Shown piece by piece: positions 8,889-17,955 of a DNA stretch of 64,000 nt. The first letter of the stretch is position 1, and each line of letters begins with the position of its first letter. The notes beneath the pieces were generated by a model. The model made no database searches and was not told the DNA's origin. It saw only the letters and a program-made list of their open reading frames with translations. Source of the DNA: Prochlorococcus marinus str. MIT 0918 (GTDB taxonomy: Bacteria > Cyanobacteriota > Cyanobacteriia > PCC-6307 > Cyanobiaceae); NCBI RefSeq assembly GCF_027359415.1, contig NZ_CP114780.1, positions 1,386,764 through 1,450,763 on the forward strand, in the 5' to 3' direction. The translations under genes were made by a program, and so were the position numbers.

Positions 8889-8894
8889 GTCGAT

Positions 8895-10355
8895 TTAAGA
8901 AACAGAAGAATTTTTTTGTAATTTGCTTGGTTCACCAAGAATTGCTGAAGCTGCTAAATGCCCACTCATTGTTGCACCTTCCATAGAGTCTATATAATCT
9001 TGTCGCGTATAACTACCTGCTAAGAAGAAGTTGATTATTGATGTTTTTTGCTTTGGTCTAAATTCCTCCATTCCAGGTGATTCTCGATATAGAGATTCAG
9101 TTAGTTTTACTACATTACTCCATACTAATTTGAGATTTTTTGATGATGGGAAAAGTTCTCTAACTTGAGAATCAGCATGAGCAACTATTTCTGTTGAGGA
9201 CTTTGGTATCCATGGATCACCAGGCGTAAGAACACATTGCAAAAGAGAACCAAGGTCTTCTTTGAAATAATCTTCTGGACTTGTCAGAGCTAGGTCAGCA
9301 AAGCAACTGAAGTCTGCATCAGCTGTATATAAAAGATTGTCTAGACCAAGAGGGTGCTTGAGATTGGTTTGAGATGATTGTTTGTTTAGCTCGGTAACCC
9401 ATCCGTTATATCGTAATTGAACAGTTGCAACTGGTACTGCTTGTAATTTTTCAATTGATGCAAATTCTGAAAAAACATGCCATTGCTTTGGAATGATTTT
9501 TTTAATACCAGGTACATCGCAAGCTGCAAGATAGTTATCAGCTGTAATTATCTTGTCTCCGTCAGGAGTATTCAGCAGTATTTCTGTAACTTTAGGGTTG
9601 TCAAGATTGTCAAAATGGATTTCTTTGACTCTATGTCGCAAATGAAGTTTTCCTCCTCGTTGTTCGATGTAATTTAGAATTGGTTTAGTTAGCCATTTAT
9701 GTGGAGATCCTTTTAGAAGATTTAATTTAGATGCCTTAGTTTTTGTTGCAAACATTAAAAAAATTGTAAGCATACATCTGGCTGAGATTGTTTCACAATC
9801 AATAAAACCTAATGCATAAGCAATTGGATTCCACATTCTTTTTATGCTATTCAGACTTCCACCATGATTTATAAACCATTCTTGAAAGCTTATAGAATCA
9901 AGTTCTCTTATGGTTTTCATGGCACTTTTGTAATCAATTAGACCTTGAACAATTGGACTTGTTCCTAATGCAAGAGCATTCCTTAACTTATCAATCCAAT
10001 TGAGTTGTGGAGTAGTAAAGAATGCTTTAAGGCCATTAAATGGTGCTCCAAGAGGAAATCTAAAATCTAGAGATTTGAGTTCTCCTCCTTTGTTAACAAA
10101 TAAATGTGTATGTTCTTTTGGTAATAAGTTTTCTTTTGCACCTACTTTGTCCATGAGAGCAAAGAGATTGGCATAGTTAAAGAAAAAGACATGCAGCCCC
10201 ATTTCTATATGATTCCCATCTTTATCTTCCCAGCTACCTACTTTTCCTCCTAAGAAAGGCCTAGCTTCAAAAAGATCAACTTGGTGTCCAGCGTCCACAA
10301 GGTCTACTGCTGCTGAAAGACCTGCAAGTCCAGCGCCAATTATTGCAACTTTCAT
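8895..10355 (-). CDS. crtQ: 9,9'-di-cis-zeta-carotene desaturase
   Basis: FAD-dependent enzyme that converts zeta-carotene through neurosporene to lycopene at the thylakoid or plasma membrane. 486 residues. The N-terminal dinucleotide fold is [19 protein letters not shown] with [12 protein letters not shown], followed by [16 protein letters not shown] and [14 protein letters not shown]. The C-terminal FAD motif is [19 protein letters not shown]. The sequence tells it from CrtP at 33 kb, which has [12 protein letters not shown] and [18 protein letters not shown]. First gene of a pair with the SRPBCC gene; divergent from the Fe-S carrier gene across 110 nt. Confidence 0.95.
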   Translation of the reverse strand: MKVAIIGAGLAGLSAAVDLVDAGHQVDLFEARPFLGGKVGSWEDKDGNHIEMGLHVFFFNYANLFALMDKVGAKENLLPKEHTHLFVNKGGELKSLDFRFPLGAPFNGLKAFFTTPQLNWIDKLRNALALGTSPIVQGLIDYKSAMKTIRELDSISFQEWFINHGGSLNSIKRMWNPIAYALGFIDCETISARCMLTIFLMFATKTKASKLNLLKGSPHKWLTKPILNYIEQRGGKLHLRHRVKEIHFDNLDNPKVTEILLNTPDGDKIITADNYLAACDVPGIKKIIPKQWHVFSEFASIEKLQAVPVATVQLRYNGWVTELNKQSSQTNLKHPLGLDNLLYTADADFSCFADLALTSPEDYFKEDLGSLLQCVLTPGDPWIPKSSTEIVAHADSQVRELFPSSKNLKLVWSNVVKLTESLYRESPGMEEFRPKQKTSIINFFLAGSYTRQDYIDSMEGATMSGHLAASAILGEPSKLQKNSSVS

Positions 10356-10379
10356 CGCTTTATTGGAAAGAGCTTTTTA

Positions 10380-10407
10380 ACAACATGAACAATAAACGAA
10401 ATGTTGT
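10380..10407. promoter_or_regulatory. Interrupted dyad in the crtQ / Fe-S carrier divergent promoter region
   Basis: ACAACAT (10380-10386) is repeated inverted as ATGTTGT (10401-10407) around a 14-nt spacer, within the 110-nt region between the divergent crtQ and A-type carrier genes. It could be an operator, but a 7-bp dyad of this kind may also arise by chance. No matching regulator motif is recognised. Confidence 0.25.
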
Positions 10408-10465
10408 AGAAGACAAAATTGAATGTTTATTAATAAAGTGACATTAAGGTATAGCTAAAAATCAA

Positions 10466-10861
10466 ATGAGTAGTTCTCCATTGCAAAATACAGCCCCCCA
10501 CTCTGCTCAAGATGGCAAAGGAATATTAATTACGGAATCTGCTATGGAACAATTGGCGAGACTTTGTAAGGATAAAGGTTCTGGCCAGTTGCTTCGTGTA
10601 GGAGTTCGTTCTGGTGGTTGTAGTGGTATGAGCTATACAATGGACTTTATTCAGGCTGATGATATTGATAAAAGTGATAAGGTTTATGAATACAGAACAA
10701 TTGACGGTTCAGGTTTTAAAGTTGTTTGTGACCCTAAAAGCTTGTTATATATTTATGGTATGCAATTAGATTTTAGTAATGAATTAATAGGAGGAGGTTT
10801 TAACTTTACGAATCCCAATGCTACTCAAACTTGTGGATGCGGTAGTTCTTTTGCGGTTTAA
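10466..10861 (+). CDS. A-type iron-sulfur carrier (IscA/SufA/ErpA family)
   Basis: A 131-residue HesB-like protein that carries or inserts Fe-S clusters. The three conserved cysteines are present: C52 in RSGGCSGMSY and C123/C125 in TCGCGSSF. The first 20 residues are a low-complexity Ser/Gln-rich lead absent from short family members. An abundant PSI and NDH-1 complement makes cluster delivery important. Followed by a TPR gene 38 nt downstream. Which of the cyanobacterial A-type proteins (SufA-like or IscA-like) it is cannot be settled from sequence alone. Confidence 0.92.
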   Translation: MSSSPLQNTAPHSAQDGKGILITESAMEQLARLCKDKGSGQLLRVGVRSGGCSGMSYTMDFIQADDIDKSDKVYEYRTIDGSGFKVVCDPKSLLYIYGMQLDFSNELIGGGFNFTNPNATQTCGCGSSFAV

Positions 10862-10899
10862 AGACTTAGAAAAGCTGAATTAAATTATTTTTTTATTTT

Positions 10900-11319
10900 A
10901 TGGATTCCAGTCAAGATAGTCTTTTTGAACAAGCCATGTCCAGGTATCAATCTGGTGTACATGCAAGTGAGTTAATAAAAGACTTTGAAATTATTACTGA
11001 TTCATCTCCTAATCATTCAGCAGGCTGGACTTGTTTGGCTTGGTTGCAATTACTATGTAATCACAATCAAGATGCTTTGAAGTCTGCTCGCATTGCAGTT
11101 AAATTAAATGCTCAAGATCCTCAATCAAGGATTAATTTAACTCTTGCTCTTCTCGCAACAGGCTCTAAGGGAGTAAGGGAACATATTGAATTTGTAAAAA
11201 GAGCAATGCTAATAGTTCCAGAGCTTGAAAAAGAATTGAAATTGTCTATTGAAGATGGATTACATCGTAATCCTGATTGGAGTGGGTTGAAAAAAATTCA
11301 ACTATGGTTGGGCCTTTGA
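10900..11319 (+). CDS. TPR-like helical repeat protein
   Basis: A 139-residue, mostly helical protein. Residues about 20-90 form two TPR-like units: NHSAGWTCLAWLQLLCNHNQDALKSARIAVKLNAQDPQSRINLTLALLATG has the W/A/G/Y-A-P spacing of tetratricopeptide repeats. No signal peptide. It sits immediately before the LpxB-like gene (TTG start 2 nt after this ORF), which implies one transcript and coupled translation. A scaffolding role is typical of TPR proteins; the partner is unknown. Confidence 0.75.
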   Translation: MDSSQDSLFEQAMSRYQSGVHASELIKDFEIITDSSPNHSAGWTCLAWLQLLCNHNQDALKSARIAVKLNAQDPQSRINLTLALLATGSKGVREHIEFVKRAMLIVPELEKELKLSIEDGLHRNPDWSGLKKIQLWLGL

Positions 11320-11320
11320 T

Positions 11321-12529
11321 TTGGCCAACTTACTTCTCATAAGCAATGGTCATGGAGAAGACTTATCTGGTGCATTGATAGGGTTAAAGTTGAAACAGCA
11401 AGGACACAAGATTGATGCATTTCCTTTGGTTGGTAAAGGGAATGCCTATGAGAAAAGAGGTATCACTATTCATGGCTTAAGAAAGGAATTTAGTACAGGA
11501 GGGCTTGGCTATACAAGCCTCATTGGTCGATTTACTGAGTTGTTTCAGGGACAATTATTTTATCTTGCCTGGAGTTATTTGAGATTATTAACTATTTCAA
11601 GGCATTATGATTGCTTAGTTGTTGTTGGTGATGTAGTTCCTGTTTTTGTTGCATGGCTGAGCCATGTACCCTCCGCTGTTTATCTAGTTGCTTATTCTAG
11701 TCATTATGAGGGCAAATTAAGATTGCCATGGCCTGCAGCACAGTGTTTGAGAAGTAAAAGGTTCCTCAGGATTTTTAGTCGTGATAAATTAACTTCCGAA
11801 GATTTAAGTAGACAATTAAATAGACCAGTTGTTTTTTGTGGTAATCCTTTCATGGATGCGGTGTTATCCCCTAAAGAACAATTGCCTAAGAAAACTTTTC
11901 GTTTGGGTTTATTGCCAGGTAGTCGCAGACCTGAATTGGAAACTAATTTGCTAATGATTCTTAAAGTATTGGATTGTTTGCCGGAATCAATATTAGTGAA
12001 TCCAACTATTAGCTTTGATATGGCTTTAGTAGATACGCTTGAAAACCATGAATTAATTGCATTAACAGCACGGCATGGGTGGCATGTAATTAATAAGGAC
12101 AATCAATTACACTCAATAACCTTAAATAAAGGTTTGTGCTGCCTAACAGTCTATCGCGATTCTTTTGTGGAACTTTTGCAAAGTAGTGATGCATTGCTTT
12201 CAATGGCTGGAACTGCAGCTGAACAAGCCGTTGGTCTTGCCAAACCAGTCATTCAATTACCTGGTTTAGGTCCACAATTCACTCCCGCTTTTGCGGAGGC
12301 GCAGAGACGGCTGCTTGGTGAAACTGTCTTCTGTGTAGAAACAAATAAAGCTCATGAAAGAGACATTTTTATCGAAACAGCTACTTTAATCATGATGATT
12401 TTTTCTAAATTAAATGAAAATGATCATCTGAAAATGCTATGCCATAAGCAGGGTCTAGCTAGGCTTGGGCAAAAAGGAGGAACGCAACTTATAGCAGATT
12501 CTATTAGTAGTCTTTTGCCGGGAAATTAA
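11321..12529 (+). CDS. LpxB-like protein (lipid-A-disaccharide synthase-related, TIGR03492 type)
   Basis: A 402-residue GT-B-fold protein: LLISNGHGEDLSGALIGLKLKQQGH at the N-terminus, VVGDVVPVFVAWLSHVPSAVYLVAYSS, RLGLLPGSRRPE in the middle and MAGTAAEQAVGLAKPVIQLPG near the C-terminus, the nucleotide-sugar site of LpxB and MurG-type enzymes. The cyanobacterial group (TIGR03492, as I recall it) is distinct from true LpxB and its product is unproven. TTG start. The true role may be a glycolipid glycosyltransferase; that is inference. Confidence 0.82.
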   Translation: MANLLLISNGHGEDLSGALIGLKLKQQGHKIDAFPLVGKGNAYEKRGITIHGLRKEFSTGGLGYTSLIGRFTELFQGQLFYLAWSYLRLLTISRHYDCLVVVGDVVPVFVAWLSHVPSAVYLVAYSSHYEGKLRLPWPAAQCLRSKRFLRIFSRDKLTSEDLSRQLNRPVVFCGNPFMDAVLSPKEQLPKKTFRLGLLPGSRRPELETNLLMILKVLDCLPESILVNPTISFDMALVDTLENHELIALTARHGWHVINKDNQLHSITLNKGLCCLTVYRDSFVELLQSSDALLSMAGTAAEQAVGLAKPVIQLPGLGPQFTPAFAEAQRRLLGETVFCVETNKAHERDIFIETATLIMMIFSKLNENDHLKMLCHKQGLARLGQKGGTQLIADSISSLLPGN

Positions 12530-12540
12530 ACTATGAAAAT

Positions 12541-13485
12541 TTATGATGTTTTTGAGGATGTAGTGATATTTAATAAAGCATCGGAGAGATTTCGATATTG
12601 AAATTGAAACCCTTTTTTTTGTAGGCGAATAGGGAGAACTTTTTGCCCTTCAAGAACGACTTTAGCCCCGTCACCTAATAGTAATTTTAATAGATATCCT
12701 GGGACAGGTAATAAATTTGGCCGATTAAGGGTTTTGCCCAAAGTCTTTGAGAATTCAGACATGGTAACAGGGTTGGGACTAACTCCATTAAAGATGCCTT
12801 CCCAGTCTTTTTTTGTAAGCGCAGTCTCAATGATTTTACAATAGTCACTTCTATGTATCCAACTCATCCATTGCAGTCCATTGCCAATAGGTCCTCCAAA
12901 GCCTGCGCGAAAAACAGGGAGCATCTTACCTAAAGCTCCTCCATCTTTTTCTAGAACTATCCCTGTCCGAATAATAGTTAATCGTGTTTTTTTAGGTTTC
13001 ATGCTGGCAATTTTTTCCCATTCAAAACATAGATCAGCTAAAAAGTCTTTACCCTGCAAACTTTCTTCTGTATAAATGCTCTCTCTACTTGTTCCATAAA
13101 AACCTATTGCGGATCCATTGATTAAAACTTTTAAAGATGTTTTTAGTTCTTTAATTGTTTGGATTAACAATTCAGTTGTTTTTAATCGACTATGTATAAT
13201 TTTTTCACAATGATTTTTGCTCCACCTTTTTTCTGCGATAGGTTCGCCTACTAAATTAATGACCCCTTCAGCATTTTTAAGAGCTGTTTGGAGTTCTGTT
13301 TGTTGCCAACTTAAAGAAGTCGTGAGATCAGCTTGTATGTAGTTAATTCCATCATTATTGTGGACTGGATTGACTTTATTTTTTTTCTTTCGACTAACTA
13401 TTGATAGTTGATGACCGGAATGGAGTAATTTTGGGACTAATCCTGACCCAATAAAACCTGTACAACCAAGAAGAAGTAAACGCAT
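12541..13485 (-). CDS. TIGR01777-family NAD(P)-dependent epimerase (YfcH/SDR39U1 type)
   Basis: A 314-residue extended SDR. The Rossmann motif GCTGFIGSGLVPKLL lies at residues 7-21, followed by GVINLVGEPIAEKRWSKNHC, LINGSAIGFYGTS (the SDR YxxxK region is replaced as is usual in this family), TIIRTGIVLEKDGGALGKMLP and the C-terminal DUF1731 stretch RPNLLPVPGYLLKLLLGD...VLEGQKVLP. The function of the family is unproven; a link to cell division has been proposed in some cyanobacteria and plastids (SulA-like). Convergent with the LpxB-like gene. Confidence 0.9.
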   Translation of the reverse strand: MRLLLLGCTGFIGSGLVPKLLHSGHQLSIVSRKKKNKVNPVHNNDGINYIQADLTTSLSWQQTELQTALKNAEGVINLVGEPIAEKRWSKNHCEKIIHSRLKTTELLIQTIKELKTSLKVLINGSAIGFYGTSRESIYTEESLQGKDFLADLCFEWEKIASMKPKKTRLTIIRTGIVLEKDGGALGKMLPVFRAGFGGPIGNGLQWMSWIHRSDYCKIIETALTKKDWEGIFNGVSPNPVTMSEFSKTLGKTLNRPNLLPVPGYLLKLLLGDGAKVVLEGQKVLPIRLQKKGFQFQYRNLSDALLNITTSSKTS

Positions 13486-13569
13486 AACAACTCATTCCAT
13501 ATTAATAGGTTTAAGATTTAAAATTAATGCTAGAAATTAAATACTGCTTACTCTAGAACCAATTTTTTT

Positions 13570-13824
13570 TTGATGACTGAAAATCCTTCTACTGATAACA
13601 CACCAAAACTTTTTCGTAAGGGTACTTTAGTACGAGTCAATCGTTTGGCGTATCAAAATAGTATTGAGTCAATGGCAAGTGATGATATAAGTCCGGAATA
13701 TATATTTGAGGGGCCAGGGGAATTATTAAGTATTAAAGGCGATTATGGTCAAGTACGCTGGCGAAGACCAGTCCCTGATGTTTGGTTAAGGATTGATCAA
13801 TTAGAACCCTGGACAAAATCTTAA
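13570..13824 (+). CDS. ndhO: NDH-1 subunit O
   Basis: An 84-residue cyanobacterial/plastid-specific soluble subunit of the NDH-1 complex (photosynthetic ferredoxin:plastoquinone oxidoreductase), bound at the stromal or cytoplasmic arm. Diagnostic stretches are FRKGTLVRVNRLAY, YIFEGPGELLSIKGDYGQVRWR and PVPDVWLRIDQLEPW, covering nearly the full family length. It is divergent from the epimerase gene over about 84 nt, so has its own promoter, and convergent with the J-domain gene 4 nt away. Confidence 0.95.
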   Translation: MMTENPSTDNTPKLFRKGTLVRVNRLAYQNSIESMASDDISPEYIFEGPGELLSIKGDYGQVRWRRPVPDVWLRIDQLEPWTKS

Positions 13825-13828
13825 TTAT

Positions 13829-14461
13829 TTAATTTAAACAATCTTGGTTCAGTGCTAAAAGCTGTTTTTTCGCTTTACGAAGCATTTCATGGCCATCATG
13901 CAGATAAGTTTCTACGTAACCTGATGTATATCGCTCTAGCTCGATAAGACCATCTTCTATTTCAGAAAAACATTGATAGAGGGTAAGACTAAAAGTTCTT
14001 GCTGCAAGAGGTGTTGAAATTGATTGATAAATTTCTTTGATTCTTTTAATTTTTCCTTGGCTGTTTGATATGTACTGACAGAAGTTTGCCATCAGGACAT
14101 CGTCATATGGGTCAGCCGAAAGTTTTTTTAATTGTTTTGGAAAAGCATTGATAATTTCATTCATTAATTTGTCTATTGGTTTATAGACATCTTTCAACCA
14201 TATCGAGATTTCGATATCTTGTTGAGAACTTTCTTTGTAATGTGCTTTGACTTTGACTTTTTCAATATTTAGAGTAGCCTTTTCCTTTTGAATATTCTTT
14301 TCTTTTAATAATTTCCAAGCTGCATTTATCTTAATGATTGTTTTTTGATCTCCTCCAGTATCTGGGTGATATTTTTTGACCAGAGCTCTATATACAGATT
14401 TTATCTGTGGAAAAGGTGTAGTTGGAGTTACTCCAAGAATTGTGTAAGGATCATCTTTCAT
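13829..14461 (-). CDS. J-domain (DnaJ-like) protein
   Basis: 210 residues with an N-terminal J domain (about 1-60): DPYTILGVTPTTPFPQIKSVYRALVKKYHPDTGG, with the HPD tripeptide needed to stimulate DnaK ATPase. There is no Gly/Phe-rich linker, zinc finger or C-terminal substrate domain of canonical DnaJ; the last 140 residues are helical and of no recognised family. It is therefore a specialised co-chaperone with an unknown client. Lies 26 nt downstream of cysK on the same strand. Confidence 0.85.
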   Translation of the reverse strand: MKDDPYTILGVTPTTPFPQIKSVYRALVKKYHPDTGGDQKTIIKINAAWKLLKEKNIQKEKATLNIEKVKVKAHYKESSQQDIEISIWLKDVYKPIDKLMNEIINAFPKQLKKLSADPYDDVLMANFCQYISNSQGKIKRIKEIYQSISTPLAARTFSLTLYQCFSEIEDGLIELERYTSGYVETYLHDGHEMLRKAKKQLLALNQDCLN

Positions 14462-14487
14462 AAATGATTAATATTTTCAAATTATTT

Positions 14488-15456
14488 TTATATGCAACTG
14501 TCTCTTTTTGGATGCAACGAGGAAAGATTGTTGAACATAGCTGTGGATAAATATCTTTCTCCAAAACTAGGCAACACAACTACTAAACGTTTCTTTTCCA
14601 TTGTGGGTCGTTTACCTATTTTTAAGGCAGCAGATACAGCTGCTCCACTACTAATACCACTTAGTAGTCCTTCTTCTCTGGCGAGTTGTCTACCTATTTC
14701 CATTGCCTCTTGATCAGCAACTTCTATTATTTCATCGATTAATGAAGTTTCTAGAACCTTTGGAATAAACCCTGCACCTATTCCTTGAATGCTATGTGCA
14801 CCAGCTTTTTTCCCTGAAAGGACAGCACTTGATGATGGTTCTATTGCAGCGACTAGTAATTCAGGATTTTTACTTTTTAGAACTCGTGCACATCCAGTGA
14901 TTGTTCCACCAGTACCTACTCCTGCTATGAAGGCATCAATTTTGCCTTCACAATCTGACCATATTTCCTCTGCTGTGGTTTTTTCATGAATTTTTGGATT
15001 AGCAGGATTATCAAATTGTTGTAGAAGATATGCATTTGGTATGGAATTAACTAATTCTTTAGCCAGATCAATTGCACCCTGAATGCCATCTTCCCCTGGC
15101 GTGAGTTGAAGCTCAGCTCCATAGGCACGAAGCATTGCTCTTCTTTCTGTACTCATGGTTTCAGGCATTGTGAGTATTAATCGATACCCTTTTGCAGCTG
15201 CAACCATTGCTAGAGCAATTCCAGTATTCCCGCTTGTTGGTTCTATTAAAACTGTTTTGCCAGGTCTGATAGTTCCTTGCTCTTCAGCTTCTACAACCAT
15301 TGCACCAGCAATACGATCTTTTACAGATGCAGTTGGGTTAAAGCTTTCTAATTTTGCGAATATCTCTGCTTTACATCCATAAGCCTTTGGAAGACGGTTG
15401 AGTTTTACCATTGGGGTCTTCCCCACTAAATTTGTTATGTCAGATGCAATTGGCAT
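14488..15456 (-). CDS. cysK: Cysteine synthase A (O-acetylserine sulfhydrylase)
   Basis: PLP enzyme making cysteine from O-acetylserine and sulfide. 322 residues. The PLP lysine lies in [11 protein letters not shown] (about residue 47), the substrate loop is [12 protein letters not shown], the phosphate-binding loop is [10 protein letters not shown], and [14 protein letters not shown] follows. The C-terminal tail is short. The family also contains cystathionine beta-synthase-like forms, but the length and motifs fit CysK. It shares the cysteine theme with cysC at 54 kb and the cysteine desulfurase at 58 kb. Confidence 0.95.
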   Translation of the reverse strand: MPIASDITNLVGKTPMVKLNRLPKAYGCKAEIFAKLESFNPTASVKDRIAGAMVVEAEEQGTIRPGKTVLIEPTSGNTGIALAMVAAAKGYRLILTMPETMSTERRAMLRAYGAELQLTPGEDGIQGAIDLAKELVNSIPNAYLLQQFDNPANPKIHEKTTAEEIWSDCEGKIDAFIAGVGTGGTITGCARVLKSKNPELLVAAIEPSSSAVLSGKKAGAHSIQGIGAGFIPKVLETSLIDEIIEVADQEAMEIGRQLAREEGLLSGISSGAAVSAALKIGKRPTMEKKRLVVVLPSFGERYLSTAMFNNLSSLHPKRDSCI

Positions 15457-15593
15457 TATTTTTTTGATGGGTTGACTTAATTAGGACATGCAAAGTGAAT
15501 TGATTTATATCTTATTTTCACTTATGGCAAAAAATCAATAAAATCAATGAGTTTGAGAATTTACTTGTGTATTCAATTGAACTAGCTCTGAAA

Positions 15594-15830
15594 ATGAGTC
15601 CAATTCCATTATCGGTTCAACGTAAGGAATTAAGAGATGCAAGCGCTCTTTACAATTCTATTAAGCAATCATTACAAACTGGAGTTCCTAAAGTCTTAGA
15701 GATTGATTGTGAAAAATTGAAAGATAAGAAGATAGCTATTTTACTTAGTGAGGTTTTAGCAGTTCAGATTTATGAAAAGACTGCTGGGATAGGTGGAAAT
15801 AGAAGACCAGGCTTTTCTTTAGATCAATAA
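15594..15830 (+). CDS. Conserved small hypothetical protein
   Basis: A 78-residue soluble protein with the sequence pattern [22 protein letters not shown] and [22 protein letters not shown], which I have the impression is widespread in cyanobacteria, but I know no function. A GTG at 15567 in frame would add nine residues; I prefer the ATG because the conserved-looking part starts at MSPIPL. It ends 4 nt before the ABC ATPase gene, so both are probably co-transcribed. Confidence 0.6.
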   Translation: MSPIPLSVQRKELRDASALYNSIKQSLQTGVPKVLEIDCEKLKDKKIAILLSEVLAVQIYEKTAGIGGNRRPGFSLDQ

Positions 15831-15834
15831 AAGA

Positions 15835-16533
15835 ATGGGAGATCAATCGAAAAACATTTTGTACGGCAAAAAAGATTTACCTAAATTAAGGCTTCAAAGC
15901 ATTTCTTTTTCTTGGCCTAATGGTGTTGAGGCCTTAGTTGATTGCAGCTTTTCTGTCCCAAGCCCTGGGTTATGGATGATTGTTGGGGGTAATGGAAGTG
16001 GTAAAAGTACATTGTTTCGTTTAATTAGTGGGTTAATTAAAGCTCAATCTGGTGAATTTTATTGTGAGTTGAAGTCAGCTTTAATGTTGCAAAACCCAGA
16101 CCATCAATTGCTTTTACCAAGCTGTTCAAGTGATTTGTTGTTAAGTATTTCCGAAGGTTTAAATCATATTCAAAGAAATGAACAGATCACTAAAGCTCTT
16201 AAACAGGTTGATCTTGAGGGAATGGCAGAGAGGCCAATTCATACTTTAAGTGGAGGTCAAAAGCAACGCCTTGCAATAGCTGGAGCTTTAGCCAGTCAGG
16301 CAGAATTATTGTTGCTCGATGAGCCTACTGCTCTATTGGATCCAGTCAGTCAAAGTTCTATTTTGAAAATAGTTAATAGAATTTCTAGAAAATCTAATAA
16401 AAAACCAATTACTGCATTATGGATAACTCATCGTTTGGAAGAGCTTACATATTGTGATGGTGCTGCAATTATGCAAAAAGGTCGCATTGGACAATGGTTT
16501 TCAGGGGATGAACTAATTAAGAGATTAAAGTGA
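15835..16533 (+). CDS. ABC transporter ATP-binding protein (CbiO/ECF type)
   Basis: A 232-residue nucleotide-binding domain: Walker A GGNGSGKSTLFRL (about 51-63), a Q-loop in LMLQNPDHQLLLPS with the PxxQ pattern of CbiO/EcfA ATPases, signature LSGGQKQRLAIAGAL, Walker B LLLLDEPTALLDP and a switch His in LWITHRLEEL. These suggest an energy-coupling-factor or cobalt-type importer ATPase. No permease or substrate-binding gene lies nearby, so partner and substrate are unknown. Possibly co-transcribed with the small upstream gene. Confidence 0.88.
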   Translation: MGDQSKNILYGKKDLPKLRLQSISFSWPNGVEALVDCSFSVPSPGLWMIVGGNGSGKSTLFRLISGLIKAQSGEFYCELKSALMLQNPDHQLLLPSCSSDLLLSISEGLNHIQRNEQITKALKQVDLEGMAERPIHTLSGGQKQRLAIAGALASQAELLLLDEPTALLDPVSQSSILKIVNRISRKSNKKPITALWITHRLEELTYCDGAAIMQKGRIGQWFSGDELIKRLK

Positions 16534-16576
16534 CTTGCGGTATGAGGGTAATCAAGGTTAGGTTCTTTAGGTGCTT

Positions 16577-16648
16577 TCCTCGGTAGCTCAGCGGTAGAGC
16601 GATCGGCTGTTAACCGATTGGTCGCAGGTTCGAATCCCGCCCGGGGAG
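16577..16648 (+). tRNA. tRNA-Asn (GUU)
   Basis: The 72-nt cloverleaf: acceptor TCCTCGG pairs with CCGGGGA (one G-T wobble), D arm GCTC...GAGC, anticodon arm ATCGG-CTGTTAA-CCGAT with anticodon GTT, variable TGGTC, T loop TTCGAAT, discriminator G. CCA is not encoded. In the T stem GCAGG/CCCGC the middle pair would be A-C, a mismatch. It lies downstream of the ABC ATPase gene and upstream of rpaA on the same strand. Confidence 0.95.
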
Positions 16649-17175
16649 TTTTTACTCTGTCAAAAGACCTCTTAAGTGATACGGGGGTATTCTTGGGAAA
16701 TATTTTTATTCAAATCGACCTAGCTATTAAGCTATTGATTGTTTAGATCATTACATTTCTGTTTGCATAGGGCTAGAACAATAATTTTTCTTTAGAGATA
16801 AAAAAGAGTTTTTATGCAATCTCTTTTGCATATGCACTTCAAAATTTCGAATGTACGATTCAAAAATCTTTTTTAAATTTCTAATATTCCTTGAAAAATC
16901 ATGAACATGTTGGGAGAAAAATATATTTCCTTTTTAAAACATCTAGCAAAAATCACCCAATATTTGATTCGAAATTGGAAGAAATTATAAAGCTTAGGTT
17001 GTTTATTTAGGCCCTTTTGAATTCAAAACCCTTTCATTGCAATGTCTTCAAGTAGGAATGCATCTTTTTGAGGGCTTTCCCAATTCTGCATTAAATCGGA
17101 AATCTTGAGAGAATCGTACAAAATCTGAATCATTAGTAATTTTATGACTAAGGATTCGTATTCGAGACTGATCTA
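16649..17175. other. 527-nt gap upstream of rpaA with three short dyads and no gene
   Basis: No credible ORF is present. The region is very AT-rich and holds a 7-bp inverted repeat TATGCAA/TTGCATA at 16813-16832, a nearby AAAAGAG/CTCTTTT dyad, and a 14-bp palindrome TTTTGAATTCAAAA at 17015-17028. TTGATT at 16964-16969 and TATAAA at 16986-16991 are 16 nt apart and could be a promoter, which would give rpaA a leader of about 180 nt. A small RNA gene is possible; I do not recognise one. Confidence 0.5.
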
Positions 17176-17955
17176 ATGAAGCCTTGCATTTTGCTAATTG
17201 AAGATGACAAGGACATGCGTGAATTAGTTGCAGGTCATTTAGAACACACTGGTTTTGATGTGCAACGTGCCGAAGATGGGATTAAGGGACAAGCTTTAGC
17301 TCTTCAATATCAGCCTGATTTAATTCTTCTAGATTTAATGTTGCCAAATGTAGATGGGTTGACTCTCTGTCAACGTTTAAGGAGAGATGAACGAACAGCA
17401 TCAATACCTATTCTTATGATTACAGCTTTAGGTGCGACAAAAGATAAGGTCACAGGGTTTAATTCAGGTGCAGATGATTATTTGACTAAACCATTTGACC
17501 TTGAGGAGCTTCATGTAAGGATTAAAGCCTTACTTAGACGAATAGATCGAGCACCTTTGGGTAGTAGCAGTCATCCTGAAATTCTTAGTTATGGTCCTTT
17601 AACCTTAGTTCCGGAGCGATTCGAAGCCATTTGGTTTGATAACCCAGTTCGATTAACCCACCTAGAATTTGAACTATTACATTGTCTGCTTCAAAGGCAT
17701 GGTCAAACTGTCCCTCCGTCTTTAATTCTTAAGGAAGTTTGGGGTTATGAGCCAGATGATGATATTGAAACCATTAGAGTACATGTTCGTCATTTAAGAA
17801 CAAAGTTAGAACCTGATCCACGGAAGCCTATTTTCATTAAGACTGTATATGGTGCAGGTTATTGTTTAGAATTGCCTAAGCAGTTGGATCAGATCAATCA
17901 ATTGAGAGGTTTAATACTAACAAAGATTAATAAGACTCAAACAAACAATAATTGA
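17176..17955 (+). CDS. rpaA: OmpR-type response regulator RpaA
   Basis: 259 residues: receiver domain (about 1-120) with acidic pocket E9/D10/D11, phosphoacceptor D53 in [11 protein letters not shown] and K105 in DYLTKPFD, then an OmpR winged helix with [47 protein letters not shown] and [12 protein letters not shown]. The [11 protein letters not shown] stretch marks RpaA rather than RpaB. In Synechococcus elongatus RpaA, phosphorylated by SasA, is the main output of the KaiABC clock. Prochlorococcus lacks kaiA, so the timing behaves differently, but RpaA is kept. A 36-residue Asn/Thr-rich tail follows the fold. Confidence 0.95.
   Translation: MKPCILLIEDDKDMRELVAGHLEHTGFDVQRAEDGIKGQALALQYQPDLILLDLMLPNVDGLTLCQRLRRDERTASIPILMITALGATKDKVTGFNSGADDYLTKPFDLEELHVRIKALLRRIDRAPLGSSSHPEILSYGPLTLVPERFEAIWFDNPVRLTHLEFELLHCLLQRHGQTVPPSLILKEVWGYEPDDDIETIRVHVRHLRTKLEPDPRKPIFIKTVYGAGYCLELPKQLDQINQLRGLILTKINKTQTNNN

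Noticed and set aside
16753-16771. HLR1-like (RpaB) site, ATTACATT followed by a TGTTTGCA stretch
   Set aside because: Only the first half resembles TTACA; the second half fails in sequence and 10-nt period.
16814-16876. Short ORF of about 20 codons in the rpaA upstream gap
   Set aside because: It is short, has no ribosome-binding site and its start lies in the dyad; no coding character is seen.
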